From contig NZ_CP090376.1 of the NCBI RefSeq assembly GCF_022836875.1, forward strand, positions 1,426,001-1,490,000: a DNA stretch of 64,000 nt. Reading direction: 5' to 3'. The position numbers and the translations under genes are program-made. Below are positions 1 to 7,826 of this stretch, piece after piece. Numbering within the stretch: position 1 is the first letter of the stretch; the number at the start of each line of letters is the position of its first letter. Below the pieces are notes generated by a model. That model had not been told where the DNA came from. It made no database searches and was given only the letters and a program-made list of their open reading frames with translations. The stretch is from Flavobacterium enshiense. GTDB taxonomy: Bacteria > Bacteroidota > Bacteroidia > Flavobacteriales > Flavobacteriaceae.

Positions 1-1
1 G

Positions 2-565
2 AATGAAAAGTTAAACGATGAAGCCAAATTGAATGCTAAAAAAGCAGTTGGGTTATTTCGTGATTTGGGGAGTAGCACAAAAAGAGGAGTGGTGTTGGGA
101 ACAAATGGATTGTCTCAGGAATTAGTTGACGAATATCTAGTTGCTGCCGGTTTTGAACCAGGGGAATTGAGTGTTGAGACAGCTACTGAAATTCTTCAGA
201 AATTGGGTGATGCTCAAGGAGTTGATTTTGAAAATCAAATTTATGCTCTGAACTTATCTGCCTACACTAAAGAAAAACTTATTGAAATTAAAGAAACGGG
301 TTTCATAGAAGATTTACATATTCAAACTGAATTTAAAGAGTTGTCTGATTCTGAAAAAGTTGTCTTGCTGAATTCAAATAATTTGGTTGATGAATTTAAT
401 AGAGCGGCTCAGAATGGATATATTGATGTTCCGTGTCCGGGAGAAGCTTGTACTTTTTCATTGGTTTTATTAGGAGCAGGGATTGGTGCTGCGATTTGTG
501 GTCCTGCATGTTGTGTTTTTGGAGGAGTAATAGGTCTGATTGTTGGAACCAGTATAAAAGATTAG
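2..565 (+). CDS. Partial hypothetical protein with Cys-rich glycine-zipper C-terminus
   Basis: The reading frame is open from base 2, so the N-terminus lies outside the window; the first start-like codon inside (TTG at 29) has no special support. I do not recognise the family. The visible part is acidic and helical for about 140 residues. It ends in a hydrophobic Gly/Ala/Cys-rich tail (GAGIGAAICGPACC and so on, with five cysteines in the last 43 residues) that looks like a glycine-zipper membrane helix. Such tails occur in bacteriocin-like peptides and in small membrane proteins, but no leader motif can be judged because the start is missing. Four bases separate its stop from the ATG of the next gene, an outer-membrane barrel, so the two are probably co-transcribed. 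Confidence 0.6.
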   Translation, partial: NEKLNDEAKLNAKKAVGLFRDLGSSTKRGVVLGTNGLSQELVDEYLVAAGFEPGELSVETATEILQKLGDAQGVDFENQIYALNLSAYTKEKLIEIKETGFIEDLHIQTEFKELSDSEKVVLLNSNNLVDEFNRAAQNGYIDVPCPGEACTFSLVLLGAGIGAAICGPACCVFGGVIGLIVGTSIKD

Positions 566-569
566 TTTG

Positions 570-1163
570 ATGAGGATAATAAAGTCGTTTTTTAGTTTGC
601 TTTTTTTTATATGTGCTTTAGGGTATTCTCAAGACAGTGTGAAAAGAGAATTTGAGATTTCGTTGCAATATGGAAATGCTTCTGTACAAATTGATGAAGT
701 GAAAAGTGTGGGGTTTTTTGTAGGATCTGATGTTAAAAGAGAATTTTCATTAGGTAAGAAATATTCGATTTTGGCCGGACTTACATTAAATAACTTTAAT
801 CTGAATGCTTCAAATTTCAATATTGAAACAAAGTATGTAGGTCTTCCGGTTTCTTTTCGTTCGTATTTTATAAATAATGACAAAGCGCTATTTGCTGAAT
901 TCGGGGCTTATGCGAATTATCTTTATAATGCTAAGTTTTTGGATAACGATATTGGTCAGACGATGAAGTACAAGAATTCCGGTAATAATTTTGGTGTGTT
1001 TTATAAGTTAGGGTACACTTCTGTTTTTACTGAATCTGTAAAAATTAATATTGCATTATTTGGTGCGCAAGATTTTGCAACAAGTTTAAAATCGGAAATT
1101 CCGGATGTCAAAATTAAAAACCAGATTGGGGTTGAGGCTGGTATTGGGGTTAACCTTTTCTAA
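570..1163 (+). CDS. Outer-membrane beta-barrel protein (PorT-like size class)
   Basis: The protein is about 197 residues. It begins with a typical signal peptide (MRIIKSFFSLLFFICALGYSQ region, cleavage likely after residues YSQ). The rest alternates polar and aromatic/hydrophobic residues in short strands with Gly turns and ends in VNLF; a C-terminal Phe is the usual outer-membrane assembly signal. This matches the small eight-stranded barrel proteins common in Bacteroidota. A TTG three bases upstream is also in frame, but ATG at 570 gives the better signal peptide. Its stop overlaps the next start by one base (TAATG), so translation is probably coupled to the following lipoprotein. Ligand or role is unknown. 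Confidence 0.7.
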   Translation: MRIIKSFFSLLFFICALGYSQDSVKREFEISLQYGNASVQIDEVKSVGFFVGSDVKREFSLGKKYSILAGLTLNNFNLNASNFNIETKYVGLPVSFRSYFINNDKALFAEFGAYANYLYNAKFLDNDIGQTMKYKNSGNNFGVFYKLGYTSVFTESVKINIALFGAQDFATSLKSEIPDVKIKNQIGVEAGIGVNLF

Positions 1164-1762
1164 TGAAATCGGTTTTCTCTGGTTTGATTCTTCTTTTTTT
1201 TTGTGTGTCTTGTGGTCAAAGTCATAATGAGGAATTTAATATTGATGCTGATAGGGTTTATTTTATATTCAGAGATTCGGAATCAAAAGAAGGCTTTTTC
1301 GTTAAAAAGTTCAACCTCGGAAATTTGAATGTTACTCATGTAGGATTTTTGGTTTACACAGGCAATTCATGGAAAGTTTTTCATGCAATTAATAAGAAGG
1401 GAAATTGTGTAGAGCAAATAGAATTTCTTGACTTTTGTAGTGCAGATGAAAAAAAGTTGAATTTAAGATTTCTTGAAATTTCGGATTTTAGGTCGAAAAA
1501 GCTATTAGTTTCGACAATTGATTCATTCAAAAATCGGAATTTGGATTTTGATTATTCTTTTTCCTGTAATAATGATAAATCAATTTATTGCTCAAGATTT
1601 GTTTGTGAAGTTTTGAAATCGATAGATTCTGTGAAATATGGTTTTAAATTGCATAGAAAGAAATTAAACAATATTGAATCGTCATTTTTGCAGAAAGAGA
1701 TACTGTACTATTATCCCGTTGATATTTTTATTTTTGATAAAAGATTTAAAAGTATATCATGA
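1163..1762 (+). CDS. Lipoprotein with YiiX-like permuted NlpC/P60 (papain-like) amidase fold
   Basis: The 199-residue protein has a signal peptide with a lipobox around residues 14-17 (CVSC, lipidated Cys17), predicting membrane anchoring outside the cytoplasm. The order of catalytic motifs is that of the circularly permuted YiiX/YebB group: an early histidine in THVGFLV (His59) and a later cysteine in YCSRFVCEVL (Cys143). Family members are thought to act as cysteine hydrolases on amide or ester bonds of cell-wall or lipid substrates; the substrate here is unknown. It overlaps the upstream barrel gene by one base, and a strong hairpin terminator follows immediately, so it is the last gene of this small unit. 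The family call comes from motif order only. Confidence 0.65.
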   Translation: MKSVFSGLILLFFCVSCGQSHNEEFNIDADRVYFIFRDSESKEGFFVKKFNLGNLNVTHVGFLVYTGNSWKVFHAINKKGNCVEQIEFLDFCSADEKKLNLRFLEISDFRSKKLLVSTIDSFKNRNLDFDYSFSCNNDKSIYCSRFVCEVLKSIDSVKYGFKLHRKKLNNIESSFLQKEILYYYPVDIFIFDKRFKSIS

Positions 1763-1789
1763 AAAAGTCCCGAGCAATCGGGACTTTTT
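1762..1789. terminator. Bidirectional intrinsic terminator
   Basis: A perfect 12-bp inverted repeat (1762-1773 and 1778-1789) with a GCAA loop is bounded by five A's on the left and five T's on the right, so it can end transcription on either strand. It lies between the convergent lipoprotein gene (+) and the helical protein gene (-), and its left end touches the lipoprotein stop codon. Confidence 0.85.
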
Positions 1790-1808
1790 GTTTGTTGATA
1801 CAGTGAAG

Positions 1809-2201
1809 TCATTCCACTTTTTTTTCTTCTTCGGAATTTTCATCTGTTTTCTTTTCCTCTGATTTTCCTGTTAGGTCTTCAATTTTATTTTCAGCGCTGT
1901 CTACCACACCGGAAACAGCTTCTTTCACATCATGTGCTTTGTCTTCAATCCAGTCAGCAGCATGTGAAGCTTTTTCTTTTGCTGCATCAATGAAATTATC
2001 CATTCTGTCCGGAATATCCAACTCTTCAAACTTTTGTTCGGCTTTGTCTGCCATTGCTGATGCCATTTCACCAGCTTCTTTAGCAAACGATTCTGCCTTA
2101 TTAACGGCAATATCAGCCATATTGGAGACATTTTCCCCCAAGCCTTCGGTGCTTTTTTGGGCTTTACCGAAAAGCGATCTGAAAAAATCTAATAATCCCA
2201 T
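1809..2201 (-). CDS. Amphipathic helical (YtxH/LEA-like) stress-type protein
   Basis: The 130-residue, highly charged protein starts MGLLDFFRSLFGKA, a short amphipathic N-terminal helix that could touch membrane. Its body is built of Ala/Lys/Glu-rich 11-residue-like helical repeats (DKAEQKFEEL, AAKEKASHAADW, ENKIEDLTGK) and it ends in an acidic Lys/Glu tail. This composition resembles YtxH-like and LEA-like proteins, which are often linked to general stress, but no catalytic motif is visible. It is transcribed alone on the - strand, converging on the terminator at 1762-1789. A TAnnTTTG-type element lies just upstream on the same strand (2219-2226). Confidence 0.7.
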   Translation of the reverse strand: MGLLDFFRSLFGKAQKSTEGLGENVSNMADIAVNKAESFAKEAGEMASAMADKAEQKFEELDIPDRMDNFIDAAKEKASHAADWIEDKAHDVKEAVSGVVDSAENKIEDLTGKSEEKKTDENSEEEKKVE

Positions 2202-2218
2202 AATTGACTTATTTTTAT

Positions 2219-2226
2219 CAAAATTA
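2219..2226 (-). promoter_or_regulatory. Putative -7 element for the helical protein gene
   Basis: On the - strand this reads TAATTTTG, an exact match to the Bacteroidota -7 consensus TAnnTTTG, 17 bases before the ATG at 2201. No clear -33 TTTG is seen at 17-23 bases distance, so confidence is moderate. Confidence 0.4.
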
Positions 2227-2362
2227 CTAAAAAATATTAGGAATTTGTTTATAATAGGTGGTTTTTGTGATGGGTAATTCTATGGTATTCAATAAGTTGT
2301 GTGGTAATTGCTTAGTGTAGGTTATTTTCGGAGAAGTCTTTCTTTTATCATTGCCCTTTTTT

Positions 2363-2370
2363 TATCTTTG
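2363..2370 (+). promoter_or_regulatory. Putative -7 element upstream of arginase
   Basis: TATCTTTG matches TAnnTTTG. It would leave a leader of about 85-90 bases before the arginase ATG at 2462. No convincing -33 element is present. Confidence 0.3.
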
Positions 2371-2461
2371 TCAGGAGCCCTAAAATAAAGAACCAGCCAT
2401 TAATACTGTTTTTTATAAGTCAGAATTGATCCGGCGGAGTAAAAGAGTAATACCATACTTT

Positions 2462-3415
2462 ATGGATAAAAATATCGTTTTTTTAATTAATAAATCTGAA
2501 ATTACTGCAGGTACGCGTGGAGCATCATTAGGACCGGATGCGATTATGACTGCTGCCCGTAAAAAAGAAAATTATATTTTCGGTGAAAATAGAGTTGAGA
2601 GACTAAAAAATGTAAATGAATTGCTGGATAAACCAGCAACACACAAATTCGCTAAACGCATTGATGGGCTAGCAGAGGTGTATGCTGTTTTAAATGATAA
2701 AGTTTCTGAATTGCTGGGGGATAATTTATTCCCAATTGTTTTGGCTGCCGATCATGGTTCGGCCGGAGGAACGATTGCCGGAGTTAAAACGGCTTTCCCG
2801 GATAAACGTTTGGGCGTAGTTTGGATTGATGCACATGCTGATATTCATACTCCTTTTACCACTCCATCTGGAAACATGCACGGGATGCCTTTGGCAACAG
2901 CTTTGAATGTAGATAATTTAGAGTGTAAAGTAAATGAGGTTGATCAGGAAACAATCGCTCTTTGGAATGCACTAAAACATACCGGAAATGTTTATCCGAA
3001 AATGAATCCGGAAGATTTGGTTTACATTGCTGTCAGAGACACGGAAGAGCAGGAGGATGCTATCTTGAACCGTTTAGGAATAAAAAATTATGAGGTTGCC
3101 GATGTTCGAAGTAGGGGTGTAGTCACTATAATGTCGGAAATCGACCAAAAGTTGAAAGACTGTGATTTGATTTACGTTTCTTTTGACGTAGATTCTATGG
3201 ATCCTGATTTGACCTCTCACGGAACAGGTACTCCTGTTGAAAACGGGTTAACCCCGGAGGAAGCAAAAGACATATTGCTTCATTTGGCAAAAAACGATAA
3301 AACTGTTTGTATCGAAGTCGTTGAAGTTAATCCGTGCTTAGATGAAAAAATAAACGTAATGGCAGAGGTTACATTAGATATCATTAGTGATGTAACTAAA
3401 CAACTAAACAACTAG
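2462..3415 (+). CDS. rocF: Arginase (ureohydrolase family)
   Basis: The enzyme is predicted to hydrolyse L-arginine to ornithine and urea in the cytoplasm using two Mn ions. The metal ligands are visible: the histidine of AADHGSAGG, then DAHADIHTP near residue 123, then SFDVDSMDP near residue 241, and the family C-terminal glutamate in IEVVEVNP. ATG at 2462 is chosen because the 12 codons upstream (from a TTG at 2426) have no counterpart in the family; the resulting 317 residues fit arginase length. Agmatinase or formimidoglutamase would share these motifs, but the SHGTGTPV substrate loop and the neighbouring arginine/citrulline hydrolase support arginase. It sits four bases upstream of the ctlX-like gene, so the two form an operon for arginine breakdown. 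Confidence 0.85.
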   Translation: MDKNIVFLINKSEITAGTRGASLGPDAIMTAARKKENYIFGENRVERLKNVNELLDKPATHKFAKRIDGLAEVYAVLNDKVSELLGDNLFPIVLAADHGSAGGTIAGVKTAFPDKRLGVVWIDAHADIHTPFTTPSGNMHGMPLATALNVDNLECKVNEVDQETIALWNALKHTGNVYPKMNPEDLVYIAVRDTEEQEDAILNRLGIKNYEVADVRSRGVVTIMSEIDQKLKDCDLIYVSFDVDSMDPDLTSHGTGTPVENGLTPEEAKDILLHLAKNDKTVCIEVVEVNPCLDEKINVMAEVTLDIISDVTKQLNN

Positions 3416-3419
3416 CTAT

Positions 3420-4376
3420 ATGCAACAAACTACAAACACTGTCCTGATGATTCGCCCAGTGGCATTTCGCAGGAACGAGCAGACCTTGGTTAATAATTAC
3501 TACCAGAAAACAGGAGAAACATTATTGCCGGCTACAGCTAATGCCAAGGCTCTGGAAGAATTTGATACGTTGGTGACTAAATTACGCAAAGTTGGTGTAA
3601 ACGTTATTGTTGTTGATGATACCCTGGAATTTGATACACCGGACAGTATTTTTCCAAACAACTGGATTTCTTTCCATCAGAACGGAGACGTGGCTTTGTA
3701 CCCAATGTTTGCAGAAAACCGTCGTCTGGAAAGAAGAGAAGATGTTTTGGATATTATGGAAGAAAATGGTTTTTATATTGATCAGCTTGTTGACTACAGT
3801 TCGGCAGAAGAAGAAGGTCTTTTTCTTGAAGGAACAGGAAGTTTGGTGTTAGACCGTGAAAATATTAAGGCGTACTGTGCGCTTTCCGAAAGGTCCAATG
3901 AAGAACTTATGATCGAGTTTTGTGAAGACTTTGAAATGAACCCTATGATTTTTGAAGCTTTTCAAACGGTAAACGGTGAACGTAAACCTATTTATCATAC
4001 TAATGTGATGATGAGTATAGGAGAAACTTTTGCGGTAATTTGTGCTGATTGTATTGACGACAATAAAGAACGAAAGATGGTTTTGGATTGTCTTAAATCG
4101 GATGGAAAAGAAATTATACTGATAACAGAAGATCAAATGAGCAGTTTTGCCGGAAATATGCTTCAGGTTCGTGGCGTCAATGACAAACGTTATTTGGTTA
4201 TGAGTACAACTGCTTACCAAAGTTTGACTCCGAAACAGGTCGCCACTCTTGAAAAACATTGCGAAATTCTAACGTCAAACCTGGATACTATCGAATCATG
4301 CGGGGGAGGAAGTGCGCGCTGCATGATGGCTGAAGTATTTTTGCCGGATACAGAAGATGAAGAAGATATTGAGTAA
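3420..4376 (+). CDS. ctlX: CtlX-type citrulline/arginine hydrolase (amidinotransferase superfamily)
   Basis: The 318-residue protein has the pentein (guanidine-modifying) signature motifs: an N-terminal MIRPVAFRRNEQT, FPNNWISFH near residue 76, LEGTGSLVLDR near residue 137 (acidic residue), YHTNVMMSIG near residue 190 (catalytic His) and a C-terminal GGGSARCMMAEVF with the nucleophile Cys. This combination matches the CtlX group, described as citrulline-utilisation hydrolases and related to dimethylargininase and arginine deiminase. It acts in the cytoplasm on a guanidino or ureido group. Its position directly behind arginase argues for a shared arginine/citrulline catabolic role. The exact substrate (citrulline, arginine or methylarginine) cannot be read from the sequence. 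A very long hairpin terminator follows. Confidence 0.8.
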   Translation: MQQTTNTVLMIRPVAFRRNEQTLVNNYYQKTGETLLPATANAKALEEFDTLVTKLRKVGVNVIVVDDTLEFDTPDSIFPNNWISFHQNGDVALYPMFAENRRLERREDVLDIMEENGFYIDQLVDYSSAEEEGLFLEGTGSLVLDRENIKAYCALSERSNEELMIEFCEDFEMNPMIFEAFQTVNGERKPIYHTNVMMSIGETFAVICADCIDDNKERKMVLDCLKSDGKEIILITEDQMSSFAGNMLQVRGVNDKRYLVMSTTAYQSLTPKQVATLEKHCEILTSNLDTIESCGGGSARCMMAEVFLPDTEDEEDIE

Positions 4377-4380
4377 TTTT

Positions 4381-4442
4381 ATTTTCAAAACGATATAAAA
4401 AAGGGCCTCAATCGAGGCCCTTTTTTATATCGTTTTGAAAAT
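4381..4442. terminator. Perfect 29-bp hairpin, bidirectional terminator
   Basis: Left arm 4381-4409 and right arm 4414-4442 are exact reverse complements, with a 4-base AATC loop. The inner stem is GGGCCTC/GAGGCCC flanked by six A's on one side and six T's on the other, so it terminates both the arginase-ctlX unit and the convergent MarC gene. The last 18 bases of the MarC coding sequence, including its stop, lie inside the right arm. Confidence 0.9.
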
Positions 4443-5048
4443 ATTTACTATCGAACTGCTGATGTATTGAACACCAATGGCAATAACGATAAAGCCTATG
4501 ATTCTCGAAATCGCAACAATACCTGAAGCGCCTAGGATTCGGGATAAGTAATGTGCGCTTCTTAAAATAATAAAAATGGATAGTGCTACAGCTAAAATAG
4601 CTCCGCAAACAACAGCTTTATCAGCGATTTCTGGATAGTCTTGATAAAAAGCAATCAATAGCGAAATGGATCCCGGTCCGGCCAGCATCGGGATAGCTAA
4701 AGGAGTAAGAGCAATATCATTTCTTTTTTGAGCATCACTGGCAACTTTTTTGTTAACCCCTCTCTTTTTTCCTAAATTCCCGCTTAACAAGGCAAAACCG
4801 GAACTTACGATTACAAGCCCTCCGGCAATACGCAATGCATCAATACTGATTCCGAAGAACTTTAAAACATATTCACCGATAAAAAAGGAAATGATTAGTA
4901 TGATAAAAACGTTTATGGCTGTCCAAAACGAAATTCGGGAACGTTCGGCTTTACTGTCGTGCTGCGTTAATCCAACAAAAATGGGTACGGCGCCTAAAGG
5001 GTTTAAAACTGAAAATACGGCCGCAAAAATGTAAATAAATAACTCCAT
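4425..5048 (-). CDS. MarC family inner-membrane protein
   Basis: The protein of about 207 residues has six hydrophobic segments. The family opening is visible (FIYIFAAVFSVLNPLGAVPIF), as is the central LTPLAIPMLAGPGSI, which is diagnostic of the MarC/UPF0056 group. These are integral membrane proteins of unsettled function; the old link to multiple antibiotic resistance is not supported for the family as a whole. The start is set at the ATG at 5048 (MELFIYIF), because the upstream extension to 5111 is polar and lacks family similarity. The 3' end runs into the long terminator hairpin. Confidence 0.85.
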   Translation of the reverse strand: MELFIYIFAAVFSVLNPLGAVPIFVGLTQHDSKAERSRISFWTAINVFIILIISFFIGEYVLKFFGISIDALRIAGGLVIVSSGFALLSGNLGKKRGVNKKVASDAQKRNDIALTPLAIPMLAGPGSISLLIAFYQDYPEIADKAVVCGAILAVALSIFIILRSAHYLSRILGASGIVAISRIIGFIVIAIGVQYISSSIVNIFKTI

Positions 5049-5059
5049 TGGTTTTGTTG

Positions 5060-5067
5060 CAAAATTA
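5060..5067 (-). promoter_or_regulatory. Putative -7 element for the MarC gene
   Basis: On the - strand this reads TAATTTTG (exact TAnnTTTG), ending 11 bases before the ATG at 5048. No -33 partner is visible at normal spacing. Its position supports the shorter MarC start. Confidence 0.4.
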
Positions 5068-5191
5068 AATCGATTAATAAAGACGTGTGTAAATATTGGG
5101 TTAAACAACAATTATTTTATTGAAAAATCCCTAATTCACTAAAATAGGAAAAAAAGGATAAAAATAGTAACTTTATTAAAAAATAATACTA

Positions 5192-5548
5192 ATGAAGACA
5201 CTGGTGCTTGGAGCTTCGGTACATCCGGAACGTTTTTCTTTTTTGGCGGTCGACAGTCTGCTTAAACATGGCCATGAAGTGGTGGCTATAGGAGGTCATA
5301 ATGACAATATCGGAAATGTCAAAATTGAAACCGAAAAATTGCCCTTTGAAAACGTTCATACCGTCACAATATATCTTAATCCATCACACCAAAAGGAATA
5401 TTACGATTATATCATTCGCCTTAAACCGCAAAGGGTTATTTTTAACCCGGGAGCAGAAAACAAAGAGTTTTTTGATTTACTCGAAGAGGCTGATATCCCA
5501 TTTGAGGCTGTCTGTACATTGGTATTGCTTGCCACTAATCAGTATTAG
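5192..5548 (+). CDS. CoA-binding domain protein (YccU-like)
   Basis: The 118-residue single-domain protein has an N-terminal Rossmann start (MKTLVLGASVHPERFSFLA) and the typical pattern of the CoA_binding_2 family: GHEVVAIGGHNDNIG, followed by HTVTIYLNPSHQKEYYDYI and RVIFNPGAENKEFFD. Such proteins bind a CoA-like or nucleotide ligand, but their cellular role is poorly defined. It is a single gene; its stop overlaps the stop of the convergent symporter gene by four bases. Confidence 0.8.
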   Translation: MKTLVLGASVHPERFSFLAVDSLLKHGHEVVAIGGHNDNIGNVKIETEKLPFENVHTVTIYLNPSHQKEYYDYIIRLKPQRVIFNPGAENKEFFDLLEEADIPFEAVCTLVLLATNQY

Positions 5549-7041
5549 AATCGGGTTTCTCCGGTAGCCGGTTTGCTTATCAGCAGTAAGCCAAGCAGTG
5601 TTATCAATCCGTTAACAATGATCAATTCAAACGAAAACACATAGCCGCCAAACCACTCTTTCGAATTGGAATTGATGAAATAAGTAATCAATGGCGAAAC
5701 AACGCAAACAAGAGGTACAAGTTTATCATTAACGGTTTTCGATTTTATGAAAAGTCCGAAGCCATATAATCCTAAAAGCGGACCATAAGTGTAACCGGCG
5801 ACTGTAAAAATCATTGTCACCACAGATTTGTCGTTAAGCGAATTGAAAACCAATATCACCAAAAACATCAAAAATGAAAACGCAAGGTGAACCATATGCC
5901 TAGTTTTTACCGTTTGCATATTGTTTACATTCTCGGCTTTGTCCATCCCAAGAAAATCAACACAAAACGATGTGGTTAAAGCGGTTAATGCACTGTCGGT
6001 TGTTGCAAATGTGGCTGCTGTTAATCCTAACAGGAAAATTACAGCTGGTATAATGCTTAAATGTTTGAAGGCGATTTCAGGGAAAAGATAGTCGGTTCGG
6101 GTAACTCCATCAACCATTGGAATAGCGACACCGTTCTTTTCGGCATACATATATAATAAAGCACCAACACTTAAGAAGAAGATGTTAATTAACACAAAAA
6201 TCCCGGTGAAGGTAAACATGTTTTTTTGTGCTTCGCCGATGTTTTTACAACTCAAGTTTTTTTGCATCAGATCCTGATCCAATCCCACCATGGCAATTGT
6301 TACAAAGATTCCGCCCAGAATCTGTTTTACGACATAATTCCCCTGAAGGTAATTTTCGTAGAAAAATATTTTGGAATAATTACTGTTTTTAACGGCTTCA
6401 AATGCTTCAATTGCGCTGAAATCCAAACTTCTGCAAACAAAAATAATCGTCAGGAATACGGAGGAAACCAGGAAAAAAGTCTGTAATGTATCAGTGATGA
6501 TGATGGTTTTTAGTCCGCCTCGATAGGTATATGCGAAAATCAAACCAAGAGAAATTAGCACGGTAGCTGCAAAAGGTACATTGAAATCGTCAAAAACATA
6601 ACGCTGAAGCACAATTACAACCAAGTACAAACGGAAAGCCGATCCGATAGTTCGGCTGATTAAGAAAATGATTGCTGAAGTCTTGTAACTTATTGTTCCC
6701 AGTCGTTGTTCGATATAACCGTAGATGGATGTCAGGTTCATTCGGTAGTATAGCGGCAGGAGGACTTTGGCAATAATAATGAATCCGATAGCGTTTCCTA
6801 AGATAAATTGGAAGTATTTGAATTGCAAATCAGGATTCCCTACTTCACCGGGAACCGAGATAAAGGTAACGCCTGAGAGTGCGGTTCCGATCATTCCAAA
6901 AGCAACCAAGTACCATTTTGAATTTTTATTCGCTTTGAAAAAAGTATCGTTGCTGTGATCTTTTTTACTTACGATGTTGGAAATCAGAATAAGGAGTCCA
7001 AAGTAAATGATGATAATGGTGAGTATGGTTGCCGATGTCAT
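5545..7041 (-). CDS. Sodium:solute symporter (SSS family)
   Basis: The 498-residue membrane protein has about 13 hydrophobic segments. N-terminal landmarks of the SSS/LeuT-fold group are present: [20 protein letters not shown] (sodium-site helix), then [19 protein letters not shown], and [20 protein letters not shown] (a Ser/Thr pair typical of the second sodium site). It probably couples sodium influx to uptake of a small organic solute across the inner membrane. The substrate cannot be inferred; Bacteroidota carry many paralogues. It is monocistronic and divergent from recR, with only 84 bases between the two starts. Confidence 0.85.
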   Translation of the reverse strand: MTSATILTIIIIYFGLLILISNIVSKKDHSNDTFFKANKNSKWYLVAFGMIGTALSGVTFISVPGEVGNPDLQFKYFQFILGNAIGFIIIAKVLLPLYYRMNLTSIYGYIEQRLGTISYKTSAIIFLISRTIGSAFRLYLVVIVLQRYVFDDFNVPFAATVLISLGLIFAYTYRGGLKTIIITDTLQTFFLVSSVFLTIIFVCRSLDFSAIEAFEAVKNSNYSKIFFYENYLQGNYVVKQILGGIFVTIAMVGLDQDLMQKNLSCKNIGEAQKNMFTFTGIFVLINIFFLSVGALLYMYAEKNGVAIPMVDGVTRTDYLFPEIAFKHLSIIPAVIFLLGLTAATFATTDSALTALTTSFCVDFLGMDKAENVNNMQTVKTRHMVHLAFSFLMFLVILVFNSLNDKSVVTMIFTVAGYTYGPLLGLYGFGLFIKSKTVNDKLVPLVCVVSPLITYFINSNSKEWFGGYVFSFELIIVNGLITLLGLLLISKPATGETRF

Positions 7042-7113
7042 TGCTTAAATTTTATTGCGCCAATTTACACAAATAATCTTCAAATTGTCAAATCGGATAA
7101 GATTCAAATTAAT

Positions 7114-7121
7114 TACTTTTG
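7114..7121 (+). promoter_or_regulatory. -7 promoter element of recR, nearly leaderless
   Basis: TACTTTTG fits TAnnTTTG exactly and ends only four bases before the recR ATG at 7126, so transcription would begin at or next to the start codon. Confidence 0.45.
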
Positions 7122-7125
7122 CGCC

Positions 7126-7746
7126 ATGGAATTTTCTTCAAAACTATTAGAGAGAGCAGTAAACGAAATGGCTCAGTTACCCGGTATAGGGAAACGAACG
7201 GCATTGCGACTTGTACTGCATTTATTAAAACAGCCGAAAGAACAGACAGAACAGTTTGTGTCAGCTTTGCTCAAGATGCGGGAGGAGATAAAATTTTGTA
7301 AAAAGTGCCACAATATTTCAGATGTGGAGATTTGCGAAATTTGCTCGAACCCATCTCGTGATGGTTCGGTTATCTGTGTTGTGGAAGACATTCGCGATGT
7401 GATGGCTCTGGAAAATACCGGAATGTTTAAAGGGTTGTATCATGTTTTGGGAGGTAAAATTTCTCCGATTGATGGTGTCGGGCCAAGTCAGTTGAACATC
7501 AATTCGTTGGTGGAGAAAGTAAAATCCGGAACAATAAAAGAAATTATTTTTGCGTTGAGTTCCACTATGGAAGGTGATACTACCAATTTTTATATCTATA
7601 AGCAAATTAAGGATTGTGAGGTAATCACTTCTGCAATTGCTCGCGGGATAGCCATTGGTGATGAGCTGGAATATGCTGACGAAGTAACTTTAGGACGCAG
7701 TTTGATGCACCGGATTCCGTTTGAGAATTCGTTGAAGAATTTGTAG
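7126..7746 (+). CDS. recR: Recombination mediator RecR
   Basis: The 206-residue protein has the full RecR layout. An N-terminal helix-hairpin-helix segment (ELAR-like region with [17 protein letters not shown]) is followed by a four-cysteine zinc finger ([16 protein letters not shown], residues about 57-72), a Toprim domain ([15 protein letters not shown], then GISP-like loop) and a C-terminal Walker-B-like part ([16 protein letters not shown]). RecR works with RecO (and RecF) to load RecA on SSB-coated single-stranded DNA. The ATG at 7126 is used: an in-frame extension reaching back to 6955 runs antisense through the symporter gene and has no RecR similarity. It forms a single-gene unit between the divergent symporter and the polysaccharide locus. 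Confidence 0.95.
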   Translation: MEFSSKLLERAVNEMAQLPGIGKRTALRLVLHLLKQPKEQTEQFVSALLKMREEIKFCKKCHNISDVEICEICSNPSRDGSVICVVEDIRDVMALENTGMFKGLYHVLGGKISPIDGVGPSQLNINSLVEKVKSGTIKEIIFALSSTMEGDTTNFYIYKQIKDCEVITSAIARGIAIGDELEYADEVTLGRSLMHRIPFENSLKNL

Positions 7747-7802
7747 CTGTTGCTTTTTTCTTTATTATCGGCTAATATGTTTAAAAATATCAATTGAAAA
7801 AC

Positions 7803-7810
7803 TATATTTG
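7803..7810 (+). promoter_or_regulatory. -7 promoter element of the polysaccharide locus
   Basis: TATATTTG matches TAnnTTTG and ends 16 bases before the first wza-like ATG at 7827. It lies after the recR stop, so it is the likely entry point for the export gene pair. A -33 partner is not obvious. Confidence 0.5.
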
Positions 7811-7826
7811 TTTTTTTTAAATAAAA

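Noticed and set aside
1939..2277. 112-codon + strand frame
   Set aside because: Antisense to the helical protein; the Ser/Ala-rich translation reflects Ala/Glu codons of the opposite strand.
5545..5548. Functional meaning of the 4-base overlap of convergent stops
   Set aside because: Overlapping stop codons of convergent genes are common in compact genomes and need no special explanation.
6955..7125. Extended RecR N-terminus
   Set aside because: It would overlap the symporter gene antisense and its sequence is unlike RecR; a promoter element ends at 7121.
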